Source: Buxus sempervirens
Lineage: Eukaryota > Streptophyta > Magnoliopsida > Buxales > Buxaceae
DNA: 64,000 nucleotides
Direction: 5' to 3'
Assembly (NCBI GenBank): GCA_947561395.2
Contig: OX387185.1
Location: forward strand, 31,290,213-31,354,212
Program-made: the position numbers and the translations under genes
Part shown: positions 59,691 through 64,000 of the stretch, one piece after another
How the letters are laid out: each line of letters opens with the position of its first letter
Position numbering within the stretch: position 1 is the first letter of the stretch
Notes under the pieces: generated by a model
What the model saw: only the letters and a program-made list of their open reading frames with translations
Told to the model about the DNA's origin: nothing
Databases searched by the model: none

Positions 59691-62439
59691 ACATCTCTGT
59701 CAACAAGCAGATTATTTATAAAACCAGCCACCAAGCCATTGTACAATCATTCACATTCCAATATTGTTTATAATCATAGTTCTTTCATGTGCAATCGGTA
59801 ATCCAAAGTCTTGTTCCATAACCAGTTCATTAGTATGTACTCATATTGATTATGGGATTATCTTAATAATGTAAGACTCAAGTGGTTAAATATCTAATGT
59901 GAACCTTTTAGTATAATTGGCCTTCAGAGACACCTTAAGAATAATCTTAAAGAAGTGTTACAAGTGATGGAAATCCAAATAACCTATTTTATAATGATTT
60001 GGGACTAAGAATGTCATAAAATTCTCAAAATACATTTTGGATGAGTAGAATAGTCTTAGGATTCCCAATAAGGTCACCATACCAAAAATCAATCTAAGTT
60101 TGGTTAAAAACGTTGACTTTTGGTATATAATTTTTCTAGACAAATCTACATGGAGTTTCGGGCTCAAATTTTGGTTGTAGTCTATTGAAGGGTAAACACA
60201 TCTCCTAGAATTTTATGGGCTTCTGAATCACTCATCTGGGTATCAAACCCAAAACGGGCTTTTTGATAAAAACCAGGAAAACTGGAAATTTAGGCATGAA
60301 CTGGAAATTTGACTTTTTATTGGCTTGGAATTGGACCTTGGAATCATTTTTATTGGTTCCAAATGGGGGGGGGGGGGGTAAAACCTTATTTACATGTAAA
60401 ACCTTAAGTAAATGGAGCAATAAATACACATGACATTTACTTAAATGTCTTTCAGGTAAATAAGGGTGCTGTGTAGGAGGCTTAGGTTATTTGGAAAAGG
60501 GGTGGAGAAGAAAAGGGGATGAAAACTGTCAAAATTGCATTTTTTTTGCTAGAGCGCCTAGGATCGCCTAAGCGGTCAAAGGTCGGTGGTAGTGTAAAAT
60601 AAAGCGCCGACGATACGTCTTCGGCGGTCTCAATTTTTCAATAAGCGCCGATGAGTGCCGAGGATCGTCGAGCACAGTCGAGGTCGGCGGTCCCCCAAAA
60701 ACAAACAGAAATAGTTTAAAAACGTGATTTTCCCTATTCTAAGCAATCCCATAATACTTATACTGATTATATCATGCATTATACATATATCTACATCGTA
60801 AAAACATGGTTTGAAGATTAAACGAACGTAAAACAGTGTCACCTACCTCTTACGATCGTTTCCTCTCCTTCTCTATGAATAGCAACAACACAGACACTAC
60901 GACACTCCCTTGGGATGAAGAAAAAAACCAGAGCAACCACTTTCCTTCTTCTTCTCTGGTTGCTCAGTCGCTCTTGGGTGTGCGTTTTCTCCCTTGCGGC
61001 TAAGGGATACCAACGAAAACGATTAGAATACCTTCTGCATTCTCTTAGGTTATTTTAGCTTATATATATATATATATACCTTCTATCCCACGTAGCGCAC
61101 ACACAACAAACTCAATGCACATCGCCCAATCAAAACACATTAGCTTTAAAATTTTAATCCTACCGCGATAACTCGCGGTCAATCGCTCCGATCTGTGCCA
61201 AACTCCTGATCTCCACTAGTAAGGATATTCTCTTCAATAATAATTTATTTCCATCCATAATAATCCTCAAGAATATTAATTATTATTTTATTTTAATATT
61301 TGGAAAAATTCGGGGTTTTACATCTACCATATTGAGCATTGGAGATCTAAGATCTATGCCTAGTTTGATGAAAACAAGTGATGTGTGCATAAAAGTGTGT
61401 ACAAAACCACATTTGATGAGAGAATTAAGATCTAATGTTATCAAATAGCATAAATCTATGTAATTCTTCCAAAATTGAAACCAAAACATGAACAATCACC
61501 AATCACACACAATTATAAACAAATCATGCATATATTTCATAAAATGGGTTCTAGATCCAAGGATCCATCCCATAGTTAGTTTCCCTAGCTCTTTCTTCAT
61601 GTTTTACGACTAGAGTGGTAGCTTAAGGTACTTTAAGTTTGGTTTGGGGTTTCAAACATAATCAATGCCTTACACTACAGAAAAGTAGAAGATGAAAGTG
61701 CTTGAAAAGTAAAGAGAATAGGTTAGATCATTACCTTGGATGCTTGAAAAGCTTGAGCAAAAGGTTGGGCAGAGTTTTCCTTCTTCTTCAAGAGCTGTAG
61801 ATCTCCAAAATTTCTGCCATTTACTAGAGAAGATACCTTCTATTTATAGGAAAGAAAAGGGGCAAGAAAGTCCCAAGAGTAGACACAAAAATGTGTTTAG
61901 ATTCTTTTAATTCAAGCCTATGGCATGAATTGGGGAGAATTTGACCAATTTTTTAGGTGAATTTGGGGAATTTAGACTTCCCAAAGAGTGGTTTAAAGGT
62001 AAATAAGTGAAAGCTAGCGGGAGATCTCATTTTGAAACAATATGCCTTTGCCCAAAAACTTAGTTTGGTCACACAATAAACTTCTTATAACCGAAATTAA
62101 TTTCGGTCACACAATATATACGCTTAACCGAAATTTATCCTCGGATTAAATTTAGTTACAACCCATGCGCAATCGTTGATGGGGCATAATTGTCAAAGAT
62201 TTCAAATGCCAGCTCATGAACATGAATTGAAATATAATTCTGGTTAAACACTTATCTATTATGACGAAAATTAGATTTTGGTTATACAACGAATCTATAT
62301 AACCTAAATGTTATTTCGGTTGCACAAAACACTTTATATCCGAAACATAACCTCGATCATAAACAAATGAATTGTTTTGCACATTTATTCACTCATTGGA
62401 TATAGTGTAATTTGGGGTGTCTACACTGACCTTTGACAC

Positions 62440-64000
62440 AAGGGCTCACAAAAAGATCAAATTAATCTTATGACCAGCCAATTCACAAAACCAATTCACT
62501 ATGTTATTAAAATGCTTGATATTTACCTCAGATGCCATTATGAAAAGCAACAAGTCGTCTGCATATAAAAGCTGGCTCAATGGAGTAGCCACCATGCATG
62601 TTAGCCTTAATTCCATAGGTGTATTGCACATTTTTAGCCCTTGCAAGGGCATAATACAACACCTATTGCATGCAGATAAAAATATAAGGGGACAGGGGAT
62701 CCCCCTGTCTTATGCCCCTTGGAGGGAAAATAGTGTCACCAGGTTTTCCATTGACAAGGACTTTATAAGAGAATGTGGTGATACAAAACATGATTAAGGC
62801 AACAACTTTACTGTCAAATACAAACGCTAGAAAGGTTTTTTCAATAAAGCTCCAATCTAACCTATCATGTGCCTTTGAGAGGTCCATTTTAGCGGCAAAT
62901 AGCCCCTATTTAATCTTATTCTTTTTACTTTTGATTGTGTGATAGAGTTCAGTGGCTGCCAAAATGTCCTCATGATTCCTTCAACCAGGTACAAAGGCAC
63001 GTTGGTGAGGGTAAATTTATTTAGGCATAAGATGTCACATTCTATCTACGAGCATTTTGGAATTTATCTTGTAACAGAAATTACACAAGCTCATCGGCCT
63101 ATGTTCTGTCAATTTTCTAAGATTCTCAGATTTGGGGATTAACACTATAACGCAGGGTTTATTTCCTGAGAAAGCAGCCATTCTGAAAGAACCCTAGAAC
63201 AACCTCTAGAACCTTCTCCCTAATGGTTTCCCAATAATTTTATGGAAAAATCCCTAGAAACCATTAGGGCCAGGACTTTTATTTGCACCCAAATTTTTAA
63301 TAGCTCCCCAAACTTCTTCAGCAGTGACAAGCCTTAATAGCAAGTTATTATCCTCCTCAGAGACACTTGGGGTGATGAAATTTATCAGGGAAAAGTCTCT
63401 CTGAGCATGATGAGCCATGTATACTCCAAAAAAGTAATCATAAAAGTTATTTTCTATTTCTTTGGTTTCAAAGATCTCATTATTATTCTCATTTTTTATG
63501 GACACAATCCTATTGACATGCCTCCCATTAGTAGAAGATAGGTGGAAGAATTTAGTGTTGAGGTCTCCTTCTTTCAACCATTTTATCCTAGATCTTTGTT
63601 ACCAGAATTTTTCCTGAGCCTTTAAAGGTTCGATGTAGGCTTTATGAACCTCTTGTTCTTTTCTGGTGTTTTTTGGGTTATCATTTCTTTCAAGGATTTT
63701 TGGGCTTCTCTGTTCCATTTACTATGACAAATTTTTAGATGGTTTATTTTACCTTGAAGAGGCCCCCCTGCCACTTTTACAACTTTTAGAAATAATATTT
63801 TTACAAATTGGTTCATCCATCAAGAAATTTTCAAGTCTAAGCACTTTATGATTTTTACATTTGTTACTAATGTTTAGACACAGAGGAGCATAAACAGATC
63901 CAACTATAGGATCCTGCCACAAGTTAGAATTGGGGAACCTAGAAAGCCAATTCACAGTGCACAAAGCTCGGTTAATCCTTTCCCTAATCCTATCACCCCC
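62440..64000 (-). pseudogene. L1-type LINE ORF2 reverse transcriptase, truncated
   Basis: Minus strand, entering from beyond 64000. In order: a pre-RT block (EGDLNTKFFHLSSTNGRHVN, about 63570), AIKNLGANKSPGPNGF (RT motif 1), MDLSKAHDRLDWSFIEKTFL (catalytic Asp region; normally KAYDR), PPRGIRQGDPLSPYIFI and YADDLLLFIMAS (active site YADD, about 62560). The RT thumb, zinc-binding and RNase H parts are absent: the sequence stops at about 62440, where the Ogre-like LTR begins. Stops and frameshifts occur between the blocks, so it is a fossil. Confidence 0.9.

Larger units (their letters stand above)
55751..61322 (-). mobile_element. Solo-LTR-like unit (TGTAACGCCCCGAAATCC...), itself interrupted
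   Basis: It starts TGTAACGCCCCGAAATCC and ends CGGGGTTTTACA. It has stem-loop GAGATACGAATATCTT (about 56129), minisatellites of GCAGGAGG units (59200-59480) and CCACCAAGCGGGTT units (59490-59680), and a GCGCCGA-rich region (60550-60690). Without the nested copy it is about 2.97 kb. Flanks TCCAT and TCTAC do not match, so the duplication is unclear. A 14-G run lies at 60365-60378. Confidence 0.7.
54302..62425 (-). mobile_element. Ogre-like LTR hosting nested insertions
   Basis: In minus orientation it starts TGTAGACACCCCAAATTAC (62425) and ends GGTCCTACA (54302). Removing 55751-61322 leaves about 2.55 kb. Near the end a GGTGGGGACTCCATG block is comparable to the GGTGGCGACTCC block in the solo LTR at 44736-47871. 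A primer-binding-like site follows. A CTGAC flank is present at 62426, but I found no matching copy at the other end, since the rest of the element is missing. No ORF is supported. Confidence 0.65.

Noticed and set aside
55746..61327. 5-bp target duplication for the 55751-61322 unit
   Set aside because: Flanks TCCAT and TCTAC differ at two or more positions, so I do not claim a duplication, although the ends match the family.

Overview
This window is nuclear DNA from a flowering plant, most likely a eudicot with a TE-rich genome. The evidence is a host gene with GT-AG introns, L1-type LINEs, Ty1/copia and Ty3/gypsy elements (including a Tat-lineage element with two RNase H domains), and hAT, MULE and PIF/Harbinger DNA transposons. 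No species is assigned. No tRNA, rRNA or CRISPR array was recognised. Everything was read by eye, without database searches.

Host gene (minus strand, 28825 down to 6418 and beyond). One split gene encodes a secretory-pathway, multi-thioredoxin-fold protein. I placed five exons: 28645-28825 (ATG, signal peptide), 13807-14204, 12449-12847, 8184-9723 (WCGFC motif) and 6418-6515. All four junctions keep frame, giving 872 codons. Intron 1 is 14.4 kb and full of transposons. The last exons are not visible and probably lie before position 1. Only about 85 bp upstream of the ATG, a hAT element (28911-32971, perfect 8-bp target duplication) separates the gene from its ancestral upstream DNA.

Positions 1-6417: LINE remnants (1-1481, 2076-2373, 3306-4038) and AT-rich DNA. 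Intron 4 holds a PIF/Harbinger-like element (6625-7774). Intron 3 holds an internally deleted copia element (10778 to about 11700). Intron 1 holds LINE pieces, a large imperfect inverted repeat (16360-17105 / 18008-19211) with a gypsy chromodomain fragment, a long-TIR MULE (19436-21008), gypsy LTR/PBS/PPT debris near 24.2-24.9 kb and a decayed LINE ORF2 (about 24955-27890).

Positions 28.9-33.0 kb: the hAT element carries a chimeric gene capture. A GDSL-lipase first exon is joined in frame to what looks like a PORR-type segment. A 2.5-kb LTR-like unit is nested inside the hAT.

Positions 33.1-62.4 kb: a nested stack. An Ogre-like LTR element (LTR 54302-62425, PBS just before it, leader at 33.1-33.75 kb) was hit by a Tat-lineage Ty3/gypsy element (33756-54262, LTRs of about 640 bp, TSD CATGG). 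The Tat element is minus-strand (gag, protease, RT, RNase H, second RNase H, integrase). Between integrase and 3' LTR it carries a long antisense ORF encoding a plant mobile domain (PMD) protein with its own short intron and a coiled-coil tail. Solo-LTR-like insertions interrupt the PMD ORF (36513-40017), the Tat pol between its two RNase H domains (44736-47871) and the Ogre-like LTR (55751-61322, containing 56287-58884). Positions 62440-64000 are another LINE ORF2, minus strand, running off the window.

The most notable items are the antisense PMD ORF in the Tat element, the GDSL/PORR capture in the hAT, a CpG-rich array related to GCGCTCACC shared by two apparently different LTR families, and the transposon-expanded, promoter-displaced thioredoxin-fold gene.
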